From contig NZ_BMIL01000001.1 in NCBI RefSeq assembly GCF_014642175.1, forward strand, positions 62,001 through 126,000: a DNA stretch of 64,000 nucleotides, in the 5' to 3' direction. Positions within the stretch are counted from its first letter, which is position 1; each line of letters starts with the position of its first letter. Position numbers and translations under genes: made by a program. This document shows, piece after piece, positions 28,130-35,533 of this stretch. This DNA comes from Pedobacter quisquiliarum (GTDB taxonomy: Bacteria; Bacteroidota; Bacteroidia; Sphingobacteriales; Sphingobacteriaceae). Below the pieces are notes generated by a model. That model was given only the letters and a program-made list of their open reading frames with translations. It was not told the DNA's origin and did not search any database.

Positions 28130-29535
28130 TCCGTATTCTTGATGCCTAGGGCTACCGGATCAAATACCGGGTCTTTTCCTGCACGGCGTTGTTCCTGGTA
28201 GTCTTTCAGGGCTTTAAGCGCTGGTTTACGTAGCAAGATGATGGCCACGACATTCAGCCATGCCATAACACCCACACCGATATCGCCCAGCATCCATGCA
28301 GCTTCCGCAGTTTTCACCGCACCAAAGATGGTGGCGCCGAGCATTACAATACGCAGCAGGTTAAGCAGCCACTTATTACCTTTTTTATCCAGGTAGCTCA
28401 GGTTGGTTTCTGCGATGTAGTAGTACGCCATGATGGTGGTGAAGGCGAAGAACAACAGGGAAATTGCTACAAAGCCACTGCCAATAGAAGGGAAGTGCGC
28501 ACTTACAGCCAATTGGGTGTATTCTGCACCAATTTTAGCACCCGGAAGATTTTCCACCAGGTAACCACCTTCAGGATTTACGACGTTGTATTGCCCGGTG
28601 AAAAGAATCATGAATGCTGTTGCGGTACAAACGAATAAGGTGTCAATATATACGGAGAAAGCTTGTACCAGGCCTTGTTTTACCGGGTGCGTAACTTCTG
28701 CTGCTGCGGCCGCATGCGGTGCAGTCCCTTGACCGGCCTCGTTGGAGTAAATACCACGCTTAACACCCCAGGCGATGGCCATCCCGAATACTCCAGCGAA
28801 TGCAGGTTCCAGGTGGAAAGCAGATTTGATGATCAGGGAAAGTACAGCCGGAATTTCGGTGATGTTTAATGCCATGATTACCACAGCCATCAGGATGTAG
28901 GCACCTGCCATGAAAGGCACCACGATTTCCGCTACCTTACCGATACGTTTAACCCCGCCGAATATGATTAAGCCCAGCAAGATGGCAACACCAATTCCGG
29001 AATACAATACCGGCACATTGAAGGCGTTGTGCATACTTAAAGCAATGCTGTTGCTTTGCGTGCCTGGAAGAAGTAATGCCATACTGGCGATGGTGGCTAC
29101 TGCAAACAAGGTTGCGTACCATTTTATGCCTAAACCTTTTTCAATGTAGAATGCAGGACCACCACGGTACTGTCCGTTGTTAAGCTGCTTATAGATTTGT
29201 CCGAGTGTTGCTTCAATGAAAGCAGATGCACTACCCAGGAAAGCGATGATCCACATCCAGAATATCGCGCCAGGGCCACCCATTGCGATGGCAGTTGCCA
29301 CACCGGCTATGTTTCCGGTACCTACACGGCCAGAAATGGCAATTGCGAAAGCCTGGAAAGAACTAACTCCTGCTGCGGAACTTTCACCGTCGAACAGCAG
29401 TCGCCACATTTCTTTGATGTAACGGATCTGAAGAAACCGTGTGACAATGGAAAAATAGATTCCTGTTACCAAACATAAAAATATTAGGGCGTTGCTCCAG
29501 ACGATGTCGTTAATTCCCGAAATGATACTTTCCAT
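28096..29535 (-). CDS. AGCS family alanine/glycine:cation symporter
   Basis: A 479-residue inner-membrane transporter with about ten hydrophobic segments. It opens with SNALIFLCLVTGIYFSIVTRF, has SGRVGTGNIAGVATAIA, FIEATLGQIYK and RGGPAFYIEKGLG, and EAGQGTAPHAAAAA, all hallmarks of the AGCS (AlsT/DagA) family that imports alanine or glycine with sodium or protons. The C-terminal tail of about 40 polar residues ends AGSSSSK, and its coding region overlaps the 3' end of the Wzt-like gene by 34 bp, tail to tail. No promoter box was recognised upstream. Confidence 0.94.
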   Translation of the reverse strand: MESIISGINDIVWSNALIFLCLVTGIYFSIVTRFLQIRYIKEMWRLLFDGESSAAGVSSFQAFAIAISGRVGTGNIAGVATAIAMGGPGAIFWMWIIAFLGSASAFIEATLGQIYKQLNNGQYRGGPAFYIEKGLGIKWYATLFAVATIASMALLLPGTQSNSIALSMHNAFNVPVLYSGIGVAILLGLIIFGGVKRIGKVAEIVVPFMAGAYILMAVVIMALNITEIPAVLSLIIKSAFHLEPAFAGVFGMAIAWGVKRGIYSNEAGQGTAPHAAAAAEVTHPVKQGLVQAFSVYIDTLFVCTATAFMILFTGQYNVVNPEGGYLVENLPGAKIGAEYTQLAVSAHFPSIGSGFVAISLLFFAFTTIMAYYYIAETNLSYLDKKGNKWLLNLLRIVMLGATIFGAVKTAEAAWMLGDIGVGVMAWLNVVAIILLRKPALKALKDYQEQRRAGKDPVFDPVALGIKNTDQWTAGSSSSK

Positions 29536-29571
29536 TGTTGCGCTTTAAGGTTTGATCAAGCATAAAAAGCT

Positions 29572-29598
29572 TGAAAAAAATGCAATAATAAGCATTTT
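29572..29598 (-). terminator. Terminator of the NTF2-like lipoprotein gene
   Basis: On the minus strand AAAATGC pairs with GCATTTT around an 8-nt loop and continues into a run of seven or more T. It lies 61 bp past the stop of the gene at 29659. Confidence 0.65.
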
Positions 29599-29658
29599 AG
29601 AGGGAGCCGTGCATGGCTGGGTGGCGCAGTTCGGTAAAAATATCAGTACAAGAAATGC

Positions 29659-30210
29659 TTATGGTTTTGGAAAGTGCTGGAGGTATTCGTTCCATGCGGT
29701 GATTTTTCCGTCTTTAAGTTTGATGTCGTTGAAGACATTTACGCTGTCGCGCTGCCCTTTCTGATCTTCCCAATGCTGCGTGAACCAGACACTTACCCAT
29801 TCTTCAGATTTGTCCTTGTTGACAACGCTGCGCCAATCTGTTGGTACCACTTTCAATGTTTTCAGGGTAGCGAAGAAATCTTTATTCAGTTGCATGATTT
29901 GTTCGCGGGTACCTTTGAATTTTACGCCATCAATATTGGATACGATGCTGTCGGCCGTGTATTTACCGATGGTTTGGTGGTCGAGCTGCTCCATGGCTTT
30001 GAAGACATTGAGAACAATGGCTTCATTTTTCTGATCGGGGTTAAATTCCCAGTTGTACTTGCTGTTTTTGTTGTAGGGGAGATTTGTTGTGGCGGTTTCT
30101 GTTGTGGTCATCTCCGTGTTGGTCTCCGTGGATGTGGTTTCCTTGCTGTTGTTGCAGGCAAAAGTGATGGCGGCGAAGCCAAGTAGGAGCAGGGTGTGGG
30201 CAGTTTTCAT
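29659..30210 (-). CDS. Lipoprotein with NTF2/SnoaL-like fold
   Basis: A 183-residue lipoprotein: signal sequence with lipobox TFAC (Cys19), a threonine/glutamate-rich linker (residues about 22-45) and a globular C-terminal domain. That domain (KAMEQLDHQTIGKYTADSIV...FFATLKTLKV...VSVWFTQHWED...DIKLKDGKITAWNEYL) has the helix-then-sheet pattern and the closing -kDGKI-x-W-x-EY- of NTF2-like/SnoaL proteins. Such domains bind small ligands or act as enzymes; neither can be decided here. The unusual 11-bp repeat array lies 77 bp upstream of its start. Confidence 0.8.
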   Translation of the reverse strand: MKTAHTLLLLGFAAITFACNNSKETTSTETNTEMTTTETATTNLPYNKNSKYNWEFNPDQKNEAIVLNVFKAMEQLDHQTIGKYTADSIVSNIDGVKFKGTREQIMQLNKDFFATLKTLKVVPTDWRSVVNKDKSEEWVSVWFTQHWEDQKGQRDSVNVFNDIKLKDGKITAWNEYLQHFPKP

Positions 30211-30286
30211 GAATTTTGCTGGGTTTGGTTGTATTAAGATAGGTATTTAACGGTAAAGTTTTGAAAAGGGGATGTTTTCGGGACAA

Positions 30287-30400
30287 ACGCAGACCAGACG
30301 CACACCGAGCGCACACCTAACGCACACCTGACCCACGAAACTGTGCGTTTGGTGTGGGGTTGCTGTGTGTTTCATGTGGGTATGATGTGGAGGTGTGTTG
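30287..30400. repeat. Helically phased 11-bp repeat array, two arms in opposite orientation
   Basis: Left arm: five copies of a 9-bp core close to ACGCACACC start at 30287, 30298, 30309, 30320 and 30331, exactly 11 bp apart. Right arm: the reverse-complement core (GGTGTGCGT-like) starts at 30340, 30351, 30362, 30373 and 30384, again every 11 bp, with one more copy near 30392. The left arm is almost pure A/C and the right arm almost pure G/T, so a long imperfect hairpin is possible. It lies between two minus-strand lipoprotein genes. It is not a CRISPR: there are no spacers. Confidence 0.8.
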
Positions 30401-30447
30401 GCTTAATTGCATTTTTTTACGTGGCATTTAATTCCAGCAAAGCGCAC

Positions 30448-30474
30448 AAAAAAGCCCTTCATTTCTGAGGGGCT
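30448..30474 (-). terminator. Terminator of the lipoprotein gene at 30491
   Basis: On the minus strand AGCCCcTC pairs with GAaGGGCT over a 6-nt loop and is followed by TTTTTTG. It begins 17 bp after the stop codon. Confidence 0.8.
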
Positions 30475-30490
30475 ATGATGCTTTAAATTG

Positions 30491-31255
30491 TTACTTCGCA
30501 AGTTTATATCTGAAGCCGCCAAATGAAATTTGATATGGCGGATTAAGCGTCGGTGCTTTAAAGCCTGTTCCAAAGGTGATGGTGATCTCATCAAAAGGTG
30601 TCTGACTCTCTCTCGCGACTACCATGGCGCCAGATGTCATCCCTAAATCTGGTGAACTGATGCTGGTTTGCCTGATGTAATTTGTAAAGGTTGGCTTTAT
30701 CACTTTGTTCAGCTTGGAGTTCCTGAACCTGGTGGTTACGGAATATTCGCCGTCTTTAAACAGGGAGTTGTATTCATATCCAAAGGCCATCACCATTTTT
30801 GATAACTTAATGGTCATGGTATTGCCCATAGTTAAAGTAACAATAGGCGCGAACTCGTCAGCTACTTTTGGTTTTACACCCCATTTAACTTCTTTGTTGT
30901 GGCTTTTGCGGGCCTTTGATTCGAATCTTACTGCTAAATCCTGATTGCAGACCGAATCTAACAATTCACCATTCTTGTATTTATCTAAACGCAGCGGCAT
31001 AAAGCTGAGGTATTCTGGGATTTGTGCTTCAAAATAGACGATTACGGAGTCTTGATAGAAATTATACGCACCGTTCGGGAGAATATAATATCCAAATCCA
31101 TTCGGGTCTTGAGGATGGTAAGTGGGATAATCCCCATTTTCACTTTTCTTTTGGTTGTCTCCATTTTTCGGCTGGACGTCGTCGTCTTTGGAGCAAGCGT
31201 TTAAAGTCGCGAGTAGAACTACGGCGACAAGGGCGTTAAGGAAATGTTTTTTCAT
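30491..31255 (-). CDS. Lipoprotein of unknown function
   Basis: A 254-residue lipoprotein with signal sequence and lipobox LNAC (Cys21), followed by a charged, asparagine-rich linker (about 22-50) and a beta-rich globular part. I recognise no family. The closing segment (FGTGFKAPTLNPPYQISFGGFRYKLAK) ends in alternating hydrophobic residues, consistent with an all-beta domain. It has its own terminator and stands alone, with the 11-bp repeat array 91 bp beyond its stop. The cell location is inferred to be the outer or inner membrane surface from the lipobox. Confidence 0.75.
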   Translation of the reverse strand: MKKHFLNALVAVVLLATLNACSKDDDVQPKNGDNQKKSENGDYPTYHPQDPNGFGYYILPNGAYNFYQDSVIVYFEAQIPEYLSFMPLRLDKYKNGELLDSVCNQDLAVRFESKARKSHNKEVKWGVKPKVADEFAPIVTLTMGNTMTIKLSKMVMAFGYEYNSLFKDGEYSVTTRFRNSKLNKVIKPTFTNYIRQTSISSPDLGMTSGAMVVARESQTPFDEITITFGTGFKAPTLNPPYQISFGGFRYKLAK

Positions 31256-31405
31256 GTTGAGATGAATTGATGATGCAACGAAATTAGATGATAATTGACT
31301 GAATATCAGGGGTTCTTAATTGTTGTTGCGCTGATTGTTCGTGTGTGATAAACGTGTGAAATAAACCGTGAAACAATTGGGGATCGTTCGTGTTTATGGA
31401 TACAC

Positions 31406-31633
31406 ATGCCTGCAATGCGTCCCGACCTCCAGATTGATCTTATAGAATTTAAAGCCTGGTATCAGCATCGGGTTGAAATCATTGATATCTTAATGGATGC
31501 TGCGTTGAATGATCGGAATCCAAGCAAAGATGAAATTGCGCAGCTCAGGAGATCTAAACTCCTGCTCATTGAAAGATCTGCCCGAATGATCGTGGATATC
31601 TATTCCAGATATGGGTTTTATCCGGATCTTTAG
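31406..31633 (+). CDS. Small helical protein of unknown function
   Basis: A 75-residue protein, predicted helical and charged, with IEFKAWYQHRVEIIDILMDAAL and KSKLLLIERSARM-like helices (the actual sequence is RRSKLLLIERSARM), ending DIYSRYGFYPDL. An internal ATG at 31415 would shorten it by three residues. It faces two small minus-strand genes, 14 bp away from the end of the 34-residue gene. No family recognised; coding status rests on codon pattern and protein-like composition. Confidence 0.55.
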   Translation: MPAMRPDLQIDLIEFKAWYQHRVEIIDILMDAALNDRNPSKDEIAQLRRSKLLLIERSARMIVDIYSRYGFYPDL

Positions 31634-31646
31634 CTTTGTAAGCGGG

Positions 31647-31751
31647 TTATCGCCAGTTATCTTTACCTTTTGAGCGTTCCATTAAACGGGAAAATGGACC
31701 TATGGCTAAAAGCAAAATTATGGCAATCGGGATAAGGAATGTCAGGTTCAT
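31647..31751 (-). CDS. 34-residue single-pass membrane peptide
   Basis: A small open frame: ATG at 31751, TAA at 31647. The peptide MNLTFLIPIAIILLLAIGPF plus a basic tail (RLMERSKGKDNWR) has one hydrophobic helix of about 17 residues followed by positive charges, so it should insert with its C terminus in the cytosol. It begins 10 bp after the 73-residue gene on the same strand and is probably co-transcribed with it. Possible roles such as membrane regulator or type I toxin-like peptide are guesses; no antisense RNA gene is evident. Confidence 0.5.
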   Translation of the reverse strand: MNLTFLIPIAIILLLAIGPFSRLMERSKGKDNWR

Positions 31752-31760
31752 AATTGATGG

Positions 31761-31982
31761 TTAAGCGTTAGGCTGGCTGACCAGGTCAATAAAAATCATA
31801 GAGATATTATCTTCTATGGCTTTGAATTCAGGAGATGCACAAACGATGGATCCATCTTCAATGGCGCAAAGCACTTCTATAGATGTATTATTAAGCTTCG
31901 AAATGAATTCCGATGCGTTTACATTATGCATAAGCAGCTTGTGAAGTTCACCCGTGTTGTTTTTATAAAAGATCTCCGTCAT
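31761..31982 (-). CDS. Small protein of unknown function
   Basis: A 73-residue soluble protein (MTEIFYKNNTGELHKLLMHN...FIDLVSQPNA) with no recognised domain. It precedes the 34-residue membrane peptide by 10 bp on the same strand, suggesting a two-gene unit, and has a TAATTTTG -7 box 29 bp upstream of its start. No signal peptide or membrane segment is seen. Confidence 0.55.
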   Translation of the reverse strand: MTEIFYKNNTGELHKLLMHNVNASEFISKLNNTSIEVLCAIEDGSIVCASPEFKAIEDNISMIFIDLVSQPNA

Positions 31983-32010
31983 CGTAGTTTGTCTGTTGCT
32001 GATTGTAGAA

Positions 32011-32018
32011 CAAAATTA
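32011..32018 (-). promoter_or_regulatory. Candidate -7 box of the small-protein pair
   Basis: On the minus strand this reads TAATTTTG, matching TAnnTTTG, 29 bp before the start at 31982. No -33 TTTG at standard spacing. Confidence 0.35.
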
Positions 32019-32260
32019 ATTCCTTTTGATTTAGCTTTAGGGTGGGGCCTACGTACGAAATCTGCATAGCGAGAATGAAGTGTGAAATAATTTGTGAAGG
32101 CAGATTTAGCTATGATGCTTGAATTCTGATTAGGAAGGGGAGTGAGATCAATTGCACAATAATTTCACAAGATAAAATCTGCGTGTTCTAACCATACCGC
32201 CGTGTCTGGTGTTGTAGAATAATGGCGTGCTTTTTACACTCTGGGGAACGTTCTCCATGA

Positions 32261-32294
32261 TATGCTAGAGATGGGTAGGATGCAATCTAGCATA
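32261..32294. repeat. 9-bp inverted repeat in a gene-free stretch
   Basis: TATGCTAGA and TCTAGCATA form a perfect 9-bp stem with a 16-nt loop. No T-tract follows directly on either strand. The surrounding stretch 31983-32336 holds no convincing gene on either strand; I see only the -7 box at 32011, this repeat and a near-palindrome GGGGAACGTTCTCC just before it. Confidence 0.5.
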
Positions 32295-32336
32295 GCTTTG
32301 GCTTATAAAAAATTTGATCGCTAAACGTTGGAAAAC

Positions 32337-32371
32337 AAAAAGCACCTACATTGGTATATGTAAGTGCTTTA
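32337..32371 (-). terminator. Terminator of tRNA-Ala
   Basis: On the minus strand AAAGCACtTACAT pairs with ATGTAgGTGCTTT and runs into TTTTTGTTTT. It begins 10 bp beyond the tRNA 3' end. Confidence 0.85.
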
Positions 32372-32380
32372 GAATCGGAG

Positions 32381-32454
<74 letters not shown>

Positions 32455-32463
32455 GATCGGTCG

Positions 32464-32494
32464 CAAAAGTAGTTAAATTTGGAAGAGATGCAAA
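32464..32494 (-). promoter_or_regulatory. Promoter of tRNA-Ala (full Bacteroidota consensus)
   Basis: Minus strand: -33 TTTG (32491-32494), a 19-bp spacer, then -7 TACTTTTG (32464-32471), ending 10 bp before the mature tRNA 5' end. This is a perfect TTTG-N19-TAnnTTTG arrangement. Confidence 0.8.
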
Positions 32495-32675
32495 TTTATT
32501 GTGAAAAAGGTGATTTAGGGGAAAGAAATAGGGAAACGCCTCTTGTTAACAGATTGATATTTCAACCGCCTTTTGAACAAATAAGTAATTGCTGTATCTT
32601 TTCCGGGGGATTATTGTGAAAACCATTTGAGATTCGTATTGCGATTAGCAATACCGGCATAAGGCATAGTGAACC

Positions 32676-32917
32676 ATGAACAGATTAAATGAAATAGTTG
32701 CTCACGTCGTAAGTCAGGCTGTCGCAGTAAAAATGGACTTCTGTATGCTGAAGATGTACAAACCGTTAATCAGCTGGCTGATTACATTAACAAAGTGCTT
32801 ACAGAACCTAAGCCAAAGAACAGTGTTTTTGCAAAGTTGACAAGAAAGGATGATGTAGTTACAGCTTTCTATCTGAAATTTCTTGAAATTCTTGATGGAT
32901 TCTACTTTATTCTTTAA
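32676..32917 (+). pseudogene. Decayed gene of unknown family (frameshifted)
   Basis: From the ATG at 32676 the frame reads MNRLNEIVAHVVSQAVAVK and then loses protein character. Moving back by one base near 32735 restores a long protein-like frame that runs SKNGLLYAEDVQTVNQLADY to FLEILDGFYFIL and a stop at 32917. Together they look like one gene of about 80 codons interrupted by a single-base loss. I do not recognise the family. The stretch 32918-33062 that follows holds no convincing gene. It may be a remnant of the A+T-rich accessory zone that starts here. Confidence 0.5.
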
Positions 32918-33146
32918 GCAACTTACAGGACCTACAAATGGGTCAAAGCATCTTTGACAGTCTGAACAACCCCTGACGCCAGAAGGAAACGAACCTTAAT
33001 TAACTTAAGAGCTGCAGAAATGTGGCTTTTTTCATCTACAATTATATATTTATAAACTAAAAACGATCTTTAGGTTTCACAAAGACGCGAGCAACGAATG
33101 GTTTATTGTTATCCCTGAATGGACTAGCTATAAGGCTGAGCTAGAA

Positions 33147-33425
33147 ATGGTACAAGGGGCTGCTACCATGTTGGACCTGGTTGGTGAAAATTCGAAAGAA
33201 TGTTACTTAAAATTGTCCGATCAAACTTTAAATGGAGTGGAGGTATTGAAATTAGAGCAGGCGAGAATACAGAATCAAGGTGGAGGAGGGGATTACATTC
33301 TTGATAACTTCCAGTCAGAAACTATAAACCATAAGAGTTGGCTTTGTGAAGTGACGAGGCTTGTATTTAATGGTTTACCACAGGAGATATACTTCAAAAA
33401 GCAACCACCAAGCATGCCGAAATAA
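33147..33425 (+). CDS. DUF6717-like protein, 5' end degraded
   Basis: The 92-residue product (MVQGAATMLDLVGENSKECYL...QEIYFKKQPPSMPK) is a clear paralogue of the intact 119-residue protein at 42260: both share MVQGA-xxML-L, AKECYL/SKECYL, GGGGDY and LPQEIYFKK/LPEQIYFRK. The homology continues upstream in the same frame as KTIFRFHKDASNEWFIVIPEW from about 33063, matching DFRFYKELDGRWYVEIPEW of the paralogue, but no ATG, GTG or TTG start is present there. Either a rare start is used, or the gene has lost its start and only an internal ATG remains. A membrane protein gene follows after 2 bp. Confidence 0.6.
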   Translation: MVQGAATMLDLVGENSKECYLKLSDQTLNGVEVLKLEQARIQNQGGGGDYILDNFQSETINHKSWLCEVTRLVFNGLPQEIYFKKQPPSMPK

Positions 33426-33427
33426 AA

Positions 33428-34204
33428 ATGGCCGACGGAGACATGATTATACCAAAGCAATTACGCTGGATCATAACTGTTACAGTTGTTCTTGCATGGC
33501 TGAGTTCATATTATTTCACAATTACGGTATTTGCCTGGGGAGCTGGTACCTACACGTGGCTTTATCTAATTCTATACCCCTTACTTTTGGTTGCTTCAAT
33601 TCTTATAATAGCAAACGTAAGATTAGGATACATCCTGAGTGTCATATCCGCATTGAGCTATAGTTTTCTTTTAACGAGTCAAGTTGGTGAATACTATCTT
33701 TACAAATCAGGAAGTCCAATTTTATTACTGGTTATTGTACTTCCGTACATTCTATTCCTCATTTTGATTCCATTATGCGTTTTGCTACTAACAGTTAATG
33801 TAAAAACCAAGAGGATTATTGTCTATTGTTCAATATCAGTAACATTGAGTTTTCCCATCTACTCGATTGTTGAACGCTACAACAGAGATTACTCAGAAAG
33901 CTTATTTGCTGACATAGAGTTGAAAAAGGATGGAACAATGTTGATAAACTGCAAACCTGGCCTTGCTGATTCAAGATCGTTTGTCATTAAATCTGATTCG
34001 CAAGAGCTATATAAGGCGGTTAAGATGCATGGTGAGTTATATCAAGGAAGCTATTTTGTAAAGGATTTAGAGGTCACAAAACACTTTAACTTTCGACACT
34101 TCGAGTCCCTTTCAATAAAACAAGTTAACAAGTACGAATTGAAATCAACATTAACGTGGAATAAGGGTGAATTGAGAGGAGATAGCTCATTTCTTTTGCC
34201 CTAG
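33428..34204 (+). CDS. Multi-pass membrane protein of unknown function
   Basis: A 258-residue protein: four or five hydrophobic segments between residues about 12 and 145, then a soluble C-terminal domain of about 110 residues (RYNRDYSESLFADIELKKDG...). Lysine, isoleucine and asparagine are frequent, in keeping with the A+T-rich region. It starts 2 bp after the degraded DUF6717 gene, so the two probably formed one unit. No family recognised. A paired cytosolic protein plus membrane protein of this size could be an immunity-type cassette, but there is no toxin nearby to support it. Confidence 0.65.
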   Translation: MADGDMIIPKQLRWIITVTVVLAWLSSYYFTITVFAWGAGTYTWLYLILYPLLLVASILIIANVRLGYILSVISALSYSFLLTSQVGEYYLYKSGSPILLLVIVLPYILFLILIPLCVLLLTVNVKTKRIIVYCSISVTLSFPIYSIVERYNRDYSESLFADIELKKDGTMLINCKPGLADSRSFVIKSDSQELYKAVKMHGELYQGSYFVKDLEVTKHFNFRHFESLSIKQVNKYELKSTLTWNKGELRGDSSFLLP

Positions 34205-34234
34205 ATTACTCTTAATACATTTAATATGACCGAC

Positions 34235-34451
34235 TGGAATTGCAACAATAAAATAGACATTTAGTTAAGCTGCAATATTCCGTTTGTTTAAGTTTCTTTC
34301 AAACTCCTCTGGGGACATAAACCCCAGGGCGGAGTGCATTCTTTTTCGGTTGTACCAGGCTTCTATGTATTCAAACACAACGATTGCTGCTTGGGCTTGA
34401 TCCGCGAACTTATTCTGGTATATACATTCAGCCTTCAGCGTTTTAAAGAAG
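34235..34451 (-). mobile_element. IS3-family element end, copy 1 (truncated)
   Basis: A 217-bp remnant starting with the terminal sequence TGGAATTGCAACAATAAAA and carrying the last 60 or so codons of an IS3-type transposase on the minus strand ([24 protein letters not shown]). It is cut at the codons for FFKTLKAE, where copy 2 begins. It lies head-to-tail with copy 2, and the two differ at scattered positions. Confidence 0.8.
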
Positions 34452-34477
34452 TGGAATTGCAACAATAAAACAGACAT
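34265..34477 (-). pseudogene. IS3-family transposase C-terminal fragment
   Basis: An open frame of 70 codons whose first nine codons (MSVLLLQFH) come from the terminal repeat of the neighbouring IS copy and whose remainder is the C-terminal end of a DDE integrase-core transposase: [30 protein letters not shown]. The upstream two thirds, including the first two catalytic acidic residues, are missing, so it cannot be active. The intact-looking ORF is an accident of the tandem junction. Confidence 0.8.
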
Positions 34478-34653
34478 TTAGTTAAGCTGCAATATTGCGT
34501 TTGTTTAAGGTTTTTTCAAACTCTTCTGGGGACATAAACCCCAGGGCAGAGTGCATTCTTTTTCGGTTGTACCAGGCTTCTATGTATTCAAACACCACGA
34601 TTGCTGCTTGGGCTTGATTTGCGAACTTGTTCTGGTATATATATTCGGCTTTC
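34452..34653 (-). mobile_element. IS3-family element end, copy 2 (truncated)
   Basis: A second copy of the same IS end, beginning at TGGAATTGCAACAATAAAA exactly 217 bp after copy 1. On the minus strand it encodes LKAEYIYQNKFANQAQ...[16 protein letters not shown] and a stop at 34482-34484. Similarity to copy 1 fades at about 34653; beyond this the frame continues into unrelated residues. Differences from copy 1 show two related but distinct elements rather than a fresh duplication. Confidence 0.75.
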
Positions 34654-34676
34654 AATGGCTGAAGAGGTAGTTTCTT

Positions 34677-34818
34677 GAATTTTGTGTAAGCAGAACAGAA
34701 GTTAGGGTCAGCCGTATGCTAATCCGAGAATGGGGAAGAATTGTTAATCACCTTGTATTATATTTGAAAATAGATGCAACCTTTAAATTCAGTACGGTTG
34801 ACCACTTACACAAAATTC
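34677..34818. mobile_element. 142-bp element bounded by perfect 14-bp inverted repeats
   Basis: GAATTTTGTGTAAG (34677-34690) and CTTACACAAAATTC (34805-34818) are perfect inverted repeats around 114 bp with no coding capacity. This looks like a miniature (MITE-like) derivative of an insertion sequence. The ends resemble, from memory, those of IS256/mutator-type elements, but this is not certain. No target-site duplication is visible in the flanking 8-9 bp. Confidence 0.6.
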
Positions 34819-34873
34819 CGCACACGCTCACCACGAAATAAACTAATGTACCGACTAAATCCGGAAATTGTTT

Positions 34874-35323
34874 ATGAAATATTGCTTCTTTTTTATAGCT
34901 AGTTTCTTTTTTTCTTTGAGCGTAGTAAATTGTCAAGATTTATCTGCTAAAAGGAAAACTACGATTCAATCGTTTATTACTGCTTTGTTTCGTGACAATA
35001 AAAGTCAGCAGTTCATCATTGAAAACTATATGCATTTGCCTTTGAAAGATACTATAGACTCGAAGAAGAAAGAGACATTTGTTAGGAATTCAATCGACTC
35101 TTTAAAAAAAACACACAGTGTTCTCCTTTCTTCTCCTGGTTATGAAATTGTTTCCTATGATCAACTTAAGGGTGAAAAGAGAATGTTCTCAGAGCCGACA
35201 CAGAATATAGCAGTTGTCACCTCACACGGTAAGCCGGTTTTATATTTTCTTTTTTATCGTGATAAAATACACTCGTTTATGCTTATACAAAAAGGAAAAT
35301 ATAGCTATTTCCTTGTAAGTTAA
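34874..35323 (+). CDS. Secreted protein of unknown function
   Basis: A 149-residue protein from the ATG at 34874 (a TTG six bases upstream is less likely). The N terminus KYCFFFIASFFFSLSVVNCQ is a signal peptide with a possible lipobox cysteine. The mature part is rich in lysine, serine and phenylalanine and ends in a strand-rich region (KPVLYFLFYRDKIHSFMLIQKGKYSYF). No family recognised. It lies directly behind the 142-bp element in the A+T-rich zone. The 210 bp between this gene and the M20 peptidase hold no convincing gene. Confidence 0.65.
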   Translation: MKYCFFFIASFFFSLSVVNCQDLSAKRKTTIQSFITALFRDNKSQQFIIENYMHLPLKDTIDSKKKETFVRNSIDSLKKTHSVLLSSPGYEIVSYDQLKGEKRMFSEPTQNIAVVTSHGKPVLYFLFYRDKIHSFMLIQKGKYSYFLVS

Positions 35324-35533
35324 AATTTAAGGATTGTAGAGCATTTCTTTTTGTACTTGATGATTCAAAATTTGTCTTGCAGAGTTACTTTGCTTTGTCA
35401 AGGATACAGCTTGATAATGATAGTAGTGGAGGGTCTATTACTAAGAATCTGGTCAAGCTACTGTGCTGTCAATTTCAAAAAAAAGTTTGCTTTCTGTTAA
35501 TCTTTGCCCTATACTGTTGCATATTGCCGATTT

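Noticed and set aside
29558..29575. Hairpin TCAAGC/GCTTGA as a terminator for the AGCS gene
   Set aside because: It lies upstream of the AGCS start and has no T-tract in the needed direction; the neighbouring AAAATGC/GCATTTT hairpin fits the minus-strand lipoprotein gene better.
30287..30400. Repeat array considered as CRISPR
   Set aside because: Units are 9 bp at 11-bp pitch without spacers, half are inverted, and no cas genes are in the window.
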